The position numbers and the translations under genes are program-made. Below are positions 41,880-57,850 of a stretch of 64,000 nt of DNA, one piece after another. How positions within the stretch are numbered: the stretch's first letter is position 1; every line of letters begins with the position of its first letter. A model generated the notes under the pieces. That model did not search any database, had not been told where the DNA came from, and worked only from the letters and a program-made list of their open reading frames with translations. This DNA is from Meghimatium bilineatum (taxonomy: Eukaryota > Mollusca > Gastropoda > Stylommatophora > Philomycidae): NCBI GenBank assembly GCA_034231615.1, contig CM067309.1, forward strand, positions 28,295,661 through 28,359,660, written 5' to 3'.

Positions 41880-44800
41880 TAGACCCTTTGTCGATGTCTT
41901 GTCGTAGGGCCCAAAACAGTGATATGTCTTTGCTGCATAGTGAGATCATCCCTATACCAGTATATTCGAGCTTGAATAGACCTGGCTTTCGCTTATCGAA
42001 TAGCCTAGCCTCGATGCATTGGGGACAGTCTTTAGGTGGGTCGAGTAAGAGGTCTATATGAGGCTGACAGGTTTCTCTAGGGAACCACTGATCGTAGACT
42101 CGTCGATATTCGGCCCTCATGCTAGGCTTAATGACGTCATGTAGACTGTCCGCAGATAGGGCTAAATAGAGAGAGGCCGTATCCATCTCTGTCACCTCAA
42201 AATCACTCCTGTCCACGAATCTATCGAGGAAGTCATAGTAAAACTCAAGCATCCTAAGCTTGGCATATTGGTACACGAAAAAACCAATCTGGATGGGTAA
42301 ATCCCACTTCGTGTGCTGATACCGTGACTCAACCTCGTATAGATCAGGTCCAACCTCGACCATCTTCCTAAAGTAGGGGGTATTGACCAACTTGTCGGTC
42401 GCTGTAGGGGCCACATACACCACTTTAACATGTTTAGCTTTATAGGTGAGTGTTTTTCCATAAGCCGCATTCCCAAGTAATTTCATAGTATCACTTGTAA
42501 TAGAAGCGGCTGGGGAGAGATCACCCTTACGACGAGCTCTAGTAACAGTATCACCAAACTGGCTGAACCATGCTACAGGTTCATACTCTATAACCTGATA
42601 GATGTATGTAACCACTAGACCGTGAGCCAGATACCAATTTATCAAGGGTGTGGCCAACAGGATTTTGTTACCAATATAGCTCACAATAAGTCTTCGACGA
42701 GGTGTGGTCAATAGCTTGTTATCATTTGCGTATTTCTCAATCAGTGGGCCAATATCTGCCCGACTGACCTCAATATTTTTAAAGATGGGTGTCATCTCTG
42801 AAAAATACGCTTTCAAAGCCTCTGGGACATGAATATCACATTCAACAAGCCCAAAACACGAACCATCAACAACAGCTGCAATAATTTGGGTTTGTGTGGG
42901 TTTCGTGTATTTAGCGTAGGATGGTTTTTGCCTCGTAAATGCTGTTGCTAGAAAGTCTCTGACACGTTTCTCCGTCTTTTTTAATGCCTGCCACTCACAC
43001 TCCCAACACTCGACAATACCGCCACCACACGTGTTAGCTATCGTTTGGCTGCTTCTACATGTAGCCAAATACAAATCAGCAAGCGGTTTTTGTGTTGACT
43101 GGGTTGATGATATGGTCTTTGGTGATTGGACAGTTGGGGTGCCCGTGAAACATACAACCATGAAATTGGAAGGCCGTGCGTGTCATAGTACAATAGCCAT
43201 CCACTGGAATATGAGCATCACCAACCCGGTGTTCCTTACCGTTGAATTGGGCGATAAGATCTGTGTTTCTCGTGTGAGCCATCCAAGCTAACCACTCCCT
43301 ACATTGAATGGTGTACAGATTTCGCCTGTGCTGTTTAAAGCCATCGTCGTGTGTTCGGGTGATTGTAAAATCTGTGGGCATCTTCTGCATTAATGCCCAC
43401 AAATAAAGAGCATTGGCGTCATACCCCTTAATGCTCTTAACCACCTTACCACCGCGTATGTATGTTTTATTCACCTCATGGTGTCGATGAAAAATAATAG
43501 ATGGCCCACCGGTGATGTTGTGACGTATGATGTTGTGTAGGTCTTTTTCATATGGGGCGCATAACGTAAAGACTATACCGCGTGGTAGGGTTTTGAAAAG
43601 GTACCTTAGGGTGATACCCGGAACAGAGATGGCGTCCTTAAACATATCAATCCCAAGCGCAGCATAGAATTTAACCTGGCTGGAAAGGGCCTTCAACATA
43701 GGAGCGACATCTTTGTTGTTGTACCACTCGAGAAAATCCTGCAATTTCGTCATTTTATGTTCCCGACAGATTTTTTGGCAGTACGCATATTCTTCAACAG
43801 AAATGTTGGAATTTTTAAGTTTTAAGTAGAACGCCGAGTGTGGAGGTAAACAGGGTTCATTCAACTGCGCCATGTCTGTTACATACTCGTAACAGAAAAA
43901 ACCTTTCTGTTCGACTACCTTGTAAGCTGCTAGATACTTACTGTAACTAAAACCTGGTGCAAGGTAATTGACAATATCCAAAAACTTTAATTCTTCCGTG
44001 GATATGCACATAAAATTATTATTTCGCTTGACAGCGAAGTCGAAGGCGCCATCTTCGCCGGGGTTTTTAAAAATACCGAGCGAAATATGGTTTAATCAAA
44101 TTAACATCATACTTCCCTGAGTTAAACCCAATCACAGGCAGTTGCGCAAGATAGCCCTCTAGTCTACACAACTCTAAAAAATGCTCACCATCACGCAAGA
44201 CCTTGAGATGATCGGCAAAACGTTCTTTTATGAGCTTTCCAGCGGCATCAGCGATTTCCACTAAATACTTCAGCACACTATTGATCAGTTTCTGAGGGTC
44301 TCCTGTGCTGACGAAACAGACTGGGTATTTCTTATCAGGGACATTGGATGCTACAGAACACGACATGGGGATGTGTTTTGCTATGTAGGTCGTGTTACTC
44401 GTTGACTTTGTAGCACAATCAGACGAGTCAAAATAGCATTCAAAGTCAAATGTAGCCCTGTAAGGATATATATAACCCGTATCTACCAACTCAAGTGGTA
44501 GAATTTTTGCCAGCTCTTCAAAGACAGTGTCGTATGGGATGTAGACTCCACCTGGGTAGACCCCCGTGCTGATACCACCCTTGCACGTTTTCTCGTGGCG
44601 GGTGAGCTTAAAGTTATCTTTCTAGACTTTCCCACATTTGGGACACCCAAAGGAGTGGCTAACTTGATCAATACTAGTAATGTACATAAAGTGCTCTTTA
44701 TGTTGTAGGAGGTACATAATATTAGGAAATGTGCTACCGCTGCGGACTATTGGCACCAGGACATAAAATGCGTATACGTCAATATTAAGCTGGTAACAGT

Positions 44801-45412
44801 TCTCTAAGCTTGGAAGGATATCAAGCGTTACACCAGAAAAGGCAGTTTGTGGTTCTGTGTCTTGGTATGTGTACCAGTCACTTAATAAACTCTGTGTTGG
44901 TATGTTGAGTGCTCTAATGTTGTGTTTGTGATGGAGAGCTAAACAACGAAAAAAACAGAGATTGTCGTGATCAGGTGTGCCTGATGGTATGTTGTTCTGT
45001 AATATATTAATAGCCCTATTATTTTTATATGTGGGGGCAGTGTATCTAAAGAACAGCCTAGAGTATGGTTAGTAGAAAATAAAGATAAAATTCGGTGGCG
45101 CAAATATTTTCTAATTCATACTTGGTGTCGGGTCGCACACTAAGACCGACTTTAGTAGAGTCGAGTTCATTTACAGTGCTAATAAAACGATCCATATCAG
45201 CGCTATTGTTTATCATCACCGGACTCGCCAACACAGAGGCGAGACCCGTGAAAAAAGCGTGGTTCTAGGGTCTCCTTATGGCGGAGAATAATATGCTTTG
45301 TTAAACTAATCTTGTAACGTGTAGTTTGAGCGTTGTGTATTGTTATTAGTGTATCGTGCCAGTTGTTTATGTGTGGTTCTGTGGGTGAATGAAAAATTGT
45401 ATGGTGCGCCAT
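41880..45412 (-). pseudogene. Polinton family B DNA polymerase, copy B
   Basis: Counterpart of 12,603-16,134 with the same exonuclease and polymerase blocks. Broken in several places, some of them not shared with copy A. Confidence 0.9.
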
Positions 45413-45482
45413 CTTTGTAAGTATGCGTGAATGGGTTTTAATTGTGTCCCAGTAGTCTATGTAAAGTTGTTAAATATCAGTC

Positions 45483-45529
45483 GGTAGCCCGAGGAGCTCA
45501 TCCAATTTATGTTTTTTAGCCGGGCTACC
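45483..45529. repeat. Inverted repeat GGTAGCCCG/CGGGCTACC, copy B
   Basis: Stem kept exactly, while the loop has changed by one base. Confidence 0.6.
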
Positions 45530-45547
45530 CTCTGTTTCTACAGATCT

Positions 45548-45904
45548 TTATCTGGAAATCACATCAGGTGTTGTCTCTGTGGTTTTCAGCAGTCCTGCTG
45601 TTGGTGTAGCCATCGCCGTATCAACCATCGCTTGTGTTATTGTAGTGGTTTCCGGGATATCAGGCACAAGGGCCCGGTGTTCACCATTCATTTGTGTGGC
45701 CCCAGGCGTGACAATAACTTCACTGATGTGGGCGTGTTTAATATGGCGTGTTACAGCTGACGGGTACGCGTACATTTGGTTGCACCTTGTACATGGATAG
45801 CGTTTTCCACTGTGTGCACTAGCTTCATGGCGTTTAAGATTGGAGTTTCGTGTGAAAACGTTATTGCAAACACCACAAACAAAGCTAGCTGGAATGATGG
45901 TGGC
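45548..45904 (-). CDS. Polinton C2H2 zinc-finger protein, copy B
   Basis: Counterpart of 16,270-16,626: two fingers and the splice acceptor kept. Confidence 0.65.
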   Translation of the reverse strand, partial: ATIIPASFVCGVCNNVFTRNSNLKRHEASAHSGKRYPCTRCNQMYAYPSAVTRHIKHAHISEVIVTPGATQMNGEHRALVPDIPETTTITQAMVDTAMATPTAGLLKTTETTPDVISR

Positions 45905-46060
45905 CTGTGGAAGAATATAATTTATATTGTCAGAAACCCATACCGACTATACACCATAGATATAAAACATATAAATAAAGAGCATAGATTATAGCTTGTA
46001 TAACATTGTAATTAGTGGTTACATAATATTTTAAAAAAATAATTATAGTGCATATATTTA

Positions 46061-46514
46061 CATACATACGTACATACATACGTACATACATACATACATA
46101 CATACATACATACATACATACATACATTCATACATACATACATACATACATACATACATCATACATACATACATACATACATACATACATACATACATAC
46201 ATACATACATACATACATACATACATACATACATACATACATACATACATACATACATACATACATACATACATACATACATACATACATACATACATAC
46301 ATACATACATACATACATACATACATACATACATACATACATACATACATACATACATACATACATACATACATACATACATACATACATACATACATAC
46401 ATACATACATACATACATACATACATACATACATACATACATACATACATACATACATACATACATACATACATACATACATACATACATACATACATAC
46501 ATACATACATACAT
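46061..46514. repeat. (CATA)n microsatellite, long allele
   Basis: About 450 bp of CATA repeat against about 330 bp in copy A. Confidence 0.98.
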
Positions 46515-46519
46515 AACTT

Positions 46520-48003
46520 AATAACTACGTGTTTCATAATTTAATGAATACTAATGAATATTTTGTCTATTATATTATTTATATAAGATATTATATTAAT
46601 TTAAATTATTTAAACAAATAAATAAATTAATAAATGCATATTTATTAATTCTTTATAGTACTTAATTATAGCAACTATGCTATGTATACGCTAGGCATAC
46701 CGATTGTACATAATGATACACAGCGAGAAACACCATAGACCTAAGCCAAGCGTATAGCATATATTACACATACACACACATACACACACACACACAGGGG
46801 GCCAATATATAGGCTATACAATATTAAAGTCGATGGCATAAAGATCAAAAGGAGTTCGACCTAATACATACTTAAACCAATAACTCACCATTTCTTGGAG
46901 TATAATCGAAGTTTATCTGGTCTAGAAAAGTCTGACACGTTGCTGTGTTATCAGTCGGAGAAAAGTTTTTAGAGTGCGGATACTTTCAGAATCACTGGTA
47001 TTTATAGTGCGTTGACTGCTGAATCAGCGAAAAAAATAAATTCTTAGTCTTGTCTATTTCGGAAATAACAAGATAAAATCAGTTTTAACTAGGTGCAACT
47101 AGCTTTTGTGATATGTTAGATTGTACGCACCATAACCAGGGGAGGGCAACAATTTCTGGTGAGTATGCCTGCACGGACGTTGCTGACGCGTCTGCCCCGA
47201 TCATGACACGAGCAAGCTACTGCTGATTAAGCGTGGACATATGTTGATGATTAAACTGCTCGGATCATGACACGGGCAAGATAACAAATTCTGCTGATTC
47301 AGCTGCTTTTCACTTGCCACGAATAGAAGTTTAATCGCTTCGGGTGGTTCAGTGCATTTACAGGTCAGTTGGTACACTCTTCTTAGCCATGTCTCATATT
47401 ATGAGTATTATCAATTGTCGTTGTTAAACAAATAACACAACTTAATAGATATAGAACATTAAAAGGCTCCTTCATGTTTTACAATATGAGATCAACTTGC
47501 ATATAAGGATAGGATAATGATAACCATTGGTTAAAGACACAGATTTTTGTGTGAATAATAGCTTTTGTGATGTCTATGTGGCCCCCGTTTTACATTGTCA
47601 TGGTCCGGCTTTACAATATGAGAACCACTTGAATATAAGCATAAAAGAAGTGTATGTAAGGCCCCTTCATAGCTAGGTTAGCGACTTCTAATATATATGT
47701 ACATGATTCGTTGCTCATAGCACAGAAGGCTGCTAGGTTATGGTATCACAGCACAGGAACACCCTCTATTTTTACATTGTAAGAACCACTTGAATATAAC
47801 CACACAAGTGTATAACCTTTGATTACACCATCAGAAGAAGAATATTTTGTTTCCTAGGTTCAAATATCTCAAAATACACGTGATTATACGAATAATTATT
47901 TGTATATAATAATAATTTATATTACTAATAATATGCTTTTTTAAAAAAAAAGCTGTATAAGTACCAGAACCCTTTCCCTGCTTATAAAGTACCACATATG
48001 TAA

Positions 48004-48036
<33 letters not shown>

Positions 48037-48603
48037 GAGAGAGAGAAAATAGTCTTAACGGTCGTTTTAAAGAAACACGCGCACACTAGTTTCAGTGTGA
48101 GCGTGGTTATCTGGTTAATTGCCACCCGCTGTGGTACCATTTACTGACCACACACTAAATTGAGATACCACTGAATTTAATGGTTTGCAGCTGTTCCTAT
48201 TACCTGTACTAGTCTTTCGTTATGTTTCCGGCTTTAGTTAAATAGAATTGTTAGTTTTATTTTCAATGTGTATTTATATAAAGATTGCTACATACGCATA
48301 TAAGTAGAAACAGGCTTTTCATATATTTCGTTGACCGTGTTGAATTGTTTGTTTCTTGGTTTAATATATATAGAAACCCCATTTCACGCCCATTCATTAG
48401 ACCCCATAGACTCATGTTTTATAAATAAACCAATACAACGCCTGGTTTGAAGGTGGGGTGCGATAGTCCACTAATCTGAATGAGACAAAATGTCTGGTGT
48501 GGAAAAGTTTCATAATTAGAATGTTGAGGTCGACACAAGTTCAGCTGATGTATGTGTCATTTTCTTTATCTTGAATTATCACTCTAAAGGTGAATCACAG
48601 GAC
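46520..48603. other. Non-coding right arm of Polinton B
   Basis: Counterpart of 17,115-19,194; includes the (GA)n tract at 48,003-48,046. No gene seen. Confidence 0.6.
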
Positions 48604-49194
48604 ACACATTTTAATTCTCTAACACATACTTCACACATAATGGTAGTACCGATGCTAATTCTTCGACCGGTTTGAACCATAGCTAAATAGCACAGTGGAA
48701 AATTTTCAGCGGAAAAATACCCCAGCGTGTGGGTCCCGCCCCCACCTCCCCCGTGATCCGCGCGCCCGGGTGGGGTATCTCGCGCCTCGGGGCCTTCGAC
48801 CCGCCTATTGGCTGATTCGACAATCTGGTGTGTTGGTGTGTTGCTAACAACACACCAATACTTTCTTCTTTGAGCCATCTAAATGGTGAGCAATGGTGAG
48901 CAACACAACAATACTTTCTTCTTTGAGCCATCTAAATGGTGAGCAATGATGAGCAATGGTGAGCAACACAACAATACTTTCTTCTTTGAGTCATCTAAAT
49001 GGTGAGCAATGGTGAGCAATGGTGAGCAATGGTGAGCAGCTCACCAATACTTTCTTCTTTGAGTCATCTAAATGGTGTGCAATGTGAGCAATGGTGAGTA
49101 ATGGTGAGCAGCTCACCAATACTTTCTTCTTTAAGCCATCTAAATGGTGAGCAATGGTGAGCAATATGCATCAAGTCATCCCTATATAACTACT
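48604..49194 (-). repeat. Polinton B right terminal inverted repeat
   Basis: As 19,195-19,823, with a short piece of the GC-rich inner part absent relative to copy A and different unit numbers. Confidence 0.9.
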
Positions 49195-49228
<34 letters not shown>

Positions 49229-49530
49229 TTTCAGTTATATATTATAAGTGAAAAATAACGTGTTTATATATGTTATATGCTAATTGCATGCCATTGAATT
49301 TTTATGCTGCGCTTCCTCTTTTGTCTCCCTTTTTAAGGCCAGAGTAAGCCAAAATATCCCATTTTGGGTCCAGGAAATGTGGTCACCCTATTCTATCATT
49401 TAGCTTCCACATAGGGATAGACACTAGTCAATCTACAGCCGTGGATATATACTTGAAGATGTCTTGATATATGTTTACATAGCTCTAGCAAAGCAACATA
49501 GTGCCATAGATTATGGGAAACATAGCATAA
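49195..49530. other. Flank without gene, copy B
   Basis: Counterpart of 19,824-20,159. Nothing recognised. Confidence 0.5.
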
Positions 49531-49803
49531 ATAGTTTAGTGAGCCAAGTGACAACAATTGTTACGATCATTGTAATGAGAAGAATACGACGTAAAATAAA
49601 ACCAGAAATTGGAGATGAACACCTTGGATTTGCAGAAGACAGACGAACAAAGAACGCCATAAATACCTTGAGAATATTTAAAACAGTGACAGAAGCAAAT
49701 AGATATCTCTATGTGTTGTATTGACTATACTATGACAATTGGTACGGTGAAACTTGCAAACATATTTAGAATGTTGGAGAATTTAATCATTTATTATACA
49801 TCA
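49531..49803 (+). mobile_element. LINE X, 5' piece, copy B
   Basis: Counterpart of 20,160-20,432. Confidence 0.7.
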
Positions 49804-51021
49804 TCATCATTAAGTGCCGTCTCCGCAACGTAGGTTGTCTGCAAAGTATCTCCATCATCTCCTGTCTCTTGTCTTGGTGGTGCACTGTGCTAGACTGTAA
49901 CATGTCTATCATATGATGTTACTCTCCCACTTGTATCTCTGCCTACCTCTTGCTCGCTTCCCTTTCACTTTACCCTCAAGTAAGGTCTTCAATAAGGTGT
50001 CCTGTCTTTTAATATGTCCAAAGTATTTGATTTGCCTGATCTTTATTTCTCTTAGTAGTTCTTTCTTCATTATTAAGTGTCTTTAGCACCTCTTTATTTG
50101 TTTTCTTCTCTTTCCATGAAGTTCTCCGTATTCTTCTATATACCCACATCTCAAAGGCATCAATTTTGTCTTCTAATTGTTTTTTTAGTGTCCATGTTTC
50201 TGAGCCATACATTAATATGGAATAGATGTAGCATTTTATAATTCTCATTTTTAACTTGTTTGTAATTTTTTTAGATATTAATAATTTCCTCATGTCATTG
50301 AAGGTACTTTTAGTCATTCCTATTCTCCTTTTAACTTCTGTTTCACATCTGCTATCATTTTTGACTATGTGTCCAAGTATTTGATACTGTTTTACTTTTT
50401 GTAGTTTCTCTACCTGTATGTTTATGTTTACCTGTTCTTCTGTGTCTTTGCTGATTATCATGGTTTTTGTTCATATTCAATACTTGATTTATTGACTTGA
50501 TCTTTATTGATATTTATTGACTTTGAGTCTTTGTAGTTCATGTTCACTTTCTGCCAAAATAACAGTGCTATCTGCATATCTAAGGGTGTTTATTATTTTC
50601 CCATTGATCTTGAGTCCTGGTATTTCTTCTATATTTTAAAAGATATTCTCTGTGTAGATATTAAATAGGCTTGGTGATAAAATGCATCCTTGTCTTACCC
50701 CTATTCTTATTTCTATGTATGGAGAGTAGCTGTTTTCACACCTTATTGATGCAGTTTGTTCCCTGTATATATTTCTAATCAGTCTGATGTCTTTTCCATC
50801 TATGCCTATTTCTTGAAGACATGTGATCAATTTTTCATGTTGGACTCTGTCAACGGCCTTGCTGTAGTCTATTAAGCAAATATAGATACTTTTTTGGACT
50901 TCTATATATTTATCTATCACTAGCCGGTTACTCAGTATAGCTTCTCTGGTTCTTGTTTTTCCTAAAACCGAATTGTTCTTCACCGACCTCCATGTCTATC
51001 TTTGTTCTTAATTCTTTCATG
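49804..51021 (-). mobile_element. LINE Y inserted in LINE X, copy B
   Basis: Counterpart of 20,433-21,650, with the same RT blocks and a few residue changes. Confidence 0.8.
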
Positions 51022-51150
51022 TATTATCTTAAGTAATATTTAATAAGTAATATTATAATAAGTAAAATTAAGTTAGATGGCTCATTATACTTATTGTTCT
51101 ATTTTCGGTACAGTATACAGCCCTGGGCAATATACATATATGAGATTAAA

Positions 51151-52150
51151 AACTATTATACACTGGCAACAAAGATCAATCAAGAATCAATAATTAAACT
51201 GAAGCATTTCAACACATAACACAGTAGATTAGACAACGTTGCGTGTCGTCACCCCCATCTGTGAAATCTATACAGTGAAATAATAATGACATCCATATAA
51301 GATAGGTCAGGAATATCTGTTGGAGGGAATATTATACACAAATGTCGATCCACTGATGATACAATTTTGATAGCTGAAAATGAAACACAGTTACAAAAAT
51401 GATGAATATCATTTCAAAAGAAAGTCAAAACAAAGGGTTTATTTTGATAAGCAGAAGCAGCAAAGATAATATAAAAGAATAAATATCCTCCAGAATGCAA
51501 CATCAAAGTATATGGGATAAGTCTAAATATGGGATAAGTCTGAATATGGGATAAGTCTCAATATGGGATTAAGTCATATTAGATAAATTTAATGTGTTAA
51601 TAATATCAGATGGAATGCTAAAAGAAGTCAAATGTAAAATTGGCCAGTCAAAGTAAACCTTTCTCAAGACGAAGACCATCCTATTTAATACACCGTTGTT
51701 ATTTGAGGAGAAAGAGAGTTTTTATAAGTTTTATAGAACCGATTCTGATGTGTGTAACTGAATCTTGAACATTCAGCAGAAGAGTGGAAAAGTATATAGA
51801 GGAAGCAGAAATGTAGTTTTATAAATGAATGATAAGAACACCATTAACATATATAAAGCATAATAAATATATCCTGAAAGAAGTTAATTTAAAAAAAGCT
51901 TTTTACCAGCATCTAAAAGAGACAGTGCACATTTTCTCCATACATCATGAAAAGAAGAATGATGGAAGACGCTGCAACAACAGGAAAGTTGAAGAACAAG
52001 AGGGCAAAGAGAGCAAGGACCAAAAAAACGATGCTTGACAACCTACCATTGTAGCATGATAGAGCACCAATATCGGAATTGATTGATAACACACGAATTA
52101 GAAGTTGTGGAAACACATGATAGTCAGCGGCATAAGTCAGGAACCATAAG
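51151..52150 (+). mobile_element. LINE X, 3' piece, with its 3' end
   Basis: Continues past the point where copy A meets the gap: MMEDAATTGKLKNKRAKRARTK, KTMLDNLPL and APISELIDNTRIRSCGNT, matching the end of RTE/CR1-like LINE proteins. The frame is decayed. Confidence 0.65.
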
Positions 52151-52170
52151 AATAAAACTATCTCTAATAT

Positions 52171-52290
52171 GGCAGATAAATATCTCTATTAAGCAGATGA
52201 ATAATCTCTATCGAGCAGATAAACTTCTCGATTGAGCAGACGGATAGCTAGTTACACCGAGCAGACAAATATTACAGTAGAACAAACGAA
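52171..52290. repeat. Degenerate 21-25 bp tandem repeat
   Basis: About five units beginning AGCAGATAAAT or AGCAGACGGAT follow the LINE end. The units are clearly related but vary in length. Confidence 0.6.
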
Positions 52291-52799
52291 CACCGAGCAG
52301 TTATCTCGAACGTTGAGAAATTTGAATATACTGTATTACTACTTGCATTTGTTTACATTTTCCCTACGATACAATTGATCATTGTTTCTCTTGTTATCTG
52401 CCATTCATGATACCCTACAGTGCCATCCACGTTATGAAAATACATTTGTAGACATATGAATATTTAATACATCTGCAAATGAATGCTCCCATACTGCACT
52501 CTGTACACTGTTTACATTTACCTCATATCTCACTTCTCTTTTTATTGTCCAATTATATGTTCCACACTTCATTCATTCAGCATATTCTTCAACAATTGGA
52601 GGAAAAGTTTAATAATGTTGAAATAATGTGTTAATAATGAAATCATATTCTGCTTAACAGTTCTATCGAGAATAGCTCACAAACGACACATTTGTAGGGC
52701 GTGATTCGTCTTCCAGCGAATTGTTTATTCTACTAAGTTGGCTAATGTGATCCTTTCTGTTAACAGCATCACTGTATTATTATTAAAGAAAATCAAATT
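52291..52799. other. Unassigned stretch
   Basis: AT-rich, no gene or known repeat recognised. Confidence 0.4.
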
Positions 52800-52876
52800 G
52801 CCGCACAATGGATTTGAACCAGGTCCGATAAGATAGCATCTACTGGCCTCGCAACTTGAGTCAACATGTTTCCCGT
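52800..52876 (-). repeat. tRNA-like (SINE head or tRNA pseudogene)
   Basis: The - strand has GGTTCAAATCC, a perfect pol III B box, at 52,810-52,820, and a decayed TTGACTCAAGTTG A-box-like block about 50 bp upstream. The size fits a tRNA, but the arms pair poorly. I prefer a SINE head or pseudogene. Confidence 0.35.
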
Positions 52877-53196
52877 CTTCGACAATACATCTTCCTAGAA
52901 AAGATGGAGCTTTAATCTTGACTTTCAATGTGTATATTCTCAAGCTACTATGAACATAGAAAGGTCGAACGAAACACACAGACAACAACACTTAGCCACT
53001 CAATGCCATCAGCTCGTCGAATTTCAGTCAGTTGGTCAGAAACCGGCTGCACGGCGCTGTTCTTGGGGGGGGGGATGACTACTAAACCCTATAGAGGTCA
53101 TGTTCTTACGAACTGGTATTGCTAGAACAATATAAATAACCAAATGGTCAGAGGGTGTCCGACAAAGTGGATGGTGCCGCAGTAACCTAATGAACA
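52877..53196. other. Unassigned stretch
   Basis: No gene; a run of 10 G near 53,066. Confidence 0.4.
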
Positions 53197-54698
53197 AATA
53201 GTCAAGCAAAATGAATTAAACAGGTTACTAAAACACTTACCTTGCCAATTAATAAAAATATATAAAACAGTATATATAAAAATACGTACAATAAAACTAA
53301 ACAGGACAATTCTCCACGTATCGGCTCAAATTGAACCTTTTTCAAGAGACAAACAACAGAAAACTACACACTAAAAAACAAAATAGATGACTTTAGATTT
53401 CATCAAGCCCCGTCTCCATGACGCAGGGATGGTAACGCATCTAGTAAAAGAGAAAATGCGTGCATTCATTATAAACAAACTGGAAAGTGGGAAATTAGAG
53501 GCACTATAGATGTGGTTGGGATGTTTATAATGAGTGCAATAATAATAAAAGAAAAAGATAAGAAAAATACCCCTTTTGTCACTTTATCAGACAAGCAGGT
53601 TTTAAGAACATAGTCACAACAGGCAAGACTGAAGGGAACAGAGACAGATGGGGATGTGAGAAAATATTCGTTTGACAACCTAGCAAGACATGGAAACATT
53701 TATCCTGATAAAAATACTGTGAACAGAGAACCATGGTTCCCTACGCCAACCAGAATGGCATATGATAATGATAGATGAGTAATGATGAGGTTGTTTGGTG
53801 GTGGGGTGAGTGGGTTTGGGGAAGGAAGGATACAAGAAAAATCATCATTTGAAAACGCATGGAATGAATGTGAAACCAAATATAGACATAAACATATATA
53901 TATAACCAAATGTAAACATACATAGAAATGTATACACACACCAAGAGTTAAGAAATAAATATATATCAAAATGGACACAGATGTGTGAAGGATACCCACA
54001 CAAAATTCACAGGCATGTAAATGTATCCACACATATGAAAGGGCTCACACCAGAATAGGCATACATATTGACACAGATTGGAGATAGGTGCATTAACATA
54101 AACAAGCGCCCACATAAATATATATATATATATAAACATAAATATGAACATGCATCCACATAAACACTCTCTCACATAAATAAAAACAATAACATGAACA
54201 TTCGCACACATAGAAACACATACATATATTCATGTAAATATAAACGTTCGTTCACATAAAGATAATGCTATAACAACTGCATATGTATACATACAAATGT
54301 GTAGCCCAAAGTAATTGTGTGGATACATAAAACCATGTAAAACAAAATGCATATACAAATAACTATACATGTGTGGGCACCCATCGAAGAGACAACTGCA
54401 ATAACAACGAGGAAATCAAAATCTAAATACGTAAATGATTTAACAATAACAAAATGGCATTATAATGTACAATTGATGGACTAGAGTACAAAATAATCCC
54501 ATATTGACATACACAAATGAAAGAAGACATAAAGGAAATATATAGAAGTATGGCACACACAAAAAATAATATTTCACGAAAGTGTACAAAGACAAATAAT
54601 TACAAGAATCAGTGCAATACGGGAATAGAGGGTATAAAGAAAAGGTGGGTAACTCAAACAAAACGGTGATTAATGTTCATTCCGTGTGGTTGTAAGAC
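53197..54698 (-). repeat. Inverted copy of the Penelope 3' region (left)
   Basis: Matches 55,861-57,443 in reverse complement, including the reversed codons for the protein end. The main length difference is a TA tract present only on the right (56,424-56,525). Confidence 0.9.
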
Positions 54699-55860
54699 TT
54701 TTGAATTCAATGGACACTTTTTTGATCAAATTAGCGGTGTAGCGATGGGTACTAAAATGGGACCCAGATATGCCTGCCTATTTATGGGTCACCTTGAACA
54801 TATTATCTTTTCCACATTTCAGGGCCTTGTCCCTTCCATATTCCATCGCTTCATAGACGATGGGTTTGGGGTTACTGATATTTCTCTTGATAACCTCAAC
54901 CTTTTCGTTGACTTTGTGAGTGGTTTCCATCCAGCTATTAAATTTACTTCTCTTATTTCCTCCACCTATGTGAACTTCCTTGACATTTATGTTTCCATAG
55001 GATCCACATCCTTTACCACTTCTGTACATTATAAGCCTACGACCTCTCATAGTTTTCTTCTTTATACATCATCTCACCCAAGGTCTTGTCGTCATGCCTT
55101 CCCTTTCTCTCAGCTGCTTCGTCTTCGTCGTCTCTGCTAAGATGATGTAGATTTTCAGGTTCAATCTCTTAAGATGCTGGATTTTTTTCGCCGTCGCTTA
55201 TACCCTGAGGATATCCTGTCATCAGCTTTACAACGTTTTCTTACTATTTCCCGCTCAGTTGCCCTCGTTCCATCTATTAAACATACCTCTGATCGCCCAA
55301 TACTGGCTATCACTTTTCATCCTCATAATATGCCGGCACTACGTATCCTATTACGACATTTCTCTATCCTCCAGTTAGATCCCATCTCCAGTCCTGCATT
55401 TCCCTCTCTTCCACTAGTCGCTTTTCGGAGGGACAGAAACCTTCGTGATCTCTTAGTTCATTCTCGTCTGCGCACTTCTGCAAGTCAACTAGGAACTGTC
55501 CCTTGTCACCGAAATTGTTTTACTTGCCCTTTTGTTATTCTCACTCCCATGTTACAGTTTCCTAAATCACACTTTGATATTCAGGATTCTTTTTCATGTT
55601 TGTCCCGTAATTTAATATACTCTATCATATGTAAGCGTTGTGATATGAAGTATATTGGCGAAACTGGTAGACGTTTGGCAGATAGATTCGCCGAACATTT
55701 GAGAGATATCACGAATCATCGTGACTCCCCAGTGGCTAATCATTTTAACAGCCCGTCACATCATGGTAGCTCTGATGTTTCTGTAACCGGTTTGTTACGT
55801 TGTTATACCGGTGGCCGGCAACGTCAGTCCTTGAAATATCGTCTCATTTGTCATATGGGA

Positions 55861-57443
<1,583 letters not shown>

Positions 57444-57599
57444 GCAAGAACCGACTATAGTGGGAAACCAGTATCGTCAGTTGACCGTCGGGAATGGTTT
57501 AGTGATTAATTATTTTATTGTGCTCCAGCGTCACGATACACGAGAAGAGTTTACCGCAATCAGGAAATGCTACTCCCAGCGTTTATGAGGGCATGATGA

Positions 57600-57850
57600 T
57601 GTAGGTGTGCTGATGTGTGAGGGGATCAACTTTATGAGAAAAATAGATATGGTGCAAATTTAAGGATACTTGAATATCGAACTATACGTCGCTGATATTA
57701 TTCATACTCGCGTTGCTCAGCAGGATAATGCTCGATCTAATGTGGCACAACTCATTATCCAGTTTCTCTCTGACAACAACGTTCATACCATTCCGTGGTC
57801 AGCCATGTCGTCAGGCATGAACCCCATAAAACATGTATGTTTTATAATAA
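57600..57850 (+). mobile_element. Tc1-like transposase remnant
   Basis: AQQDNARSNVAQLIIQFL, then NNVHTIPWSAMSSGMNPIKHV, is the second/third catalytic block of Tc1-like transposases (usual form QQDNARPH and MSPDLNPIEH). The match stops after HV. It is a short and old fragment. Confidence 0.75.

Larger units (their letters stand above)
29875..49194. mobile_element. Polinton (Maverick), copy B, fossil
   Basis: Same element as copy A, 19.3 kb, ends AGTAGTTATATAGGG and complement with TATATA outside. It has the same parts in the same order and the same nested transposon. It is broken, with roughly ten breaks, most of them shared with copy A and some private. Confidence 0.95.
29671..51967. repeat. 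Large duplicated segment, copy B
   Basis: Counterpart of 1-22,599. It differs by scattered substitutions, shorter 201-bp array, longer CATA tract and different numbers of subterminal repeat units. Confidence 0.95.

Noticed and set aside
52800-52876. Functional tRNA gene on the - strand
   Set aside because: Good B box but poor arms and no clear A box; better read as SINE head or pseudogene.
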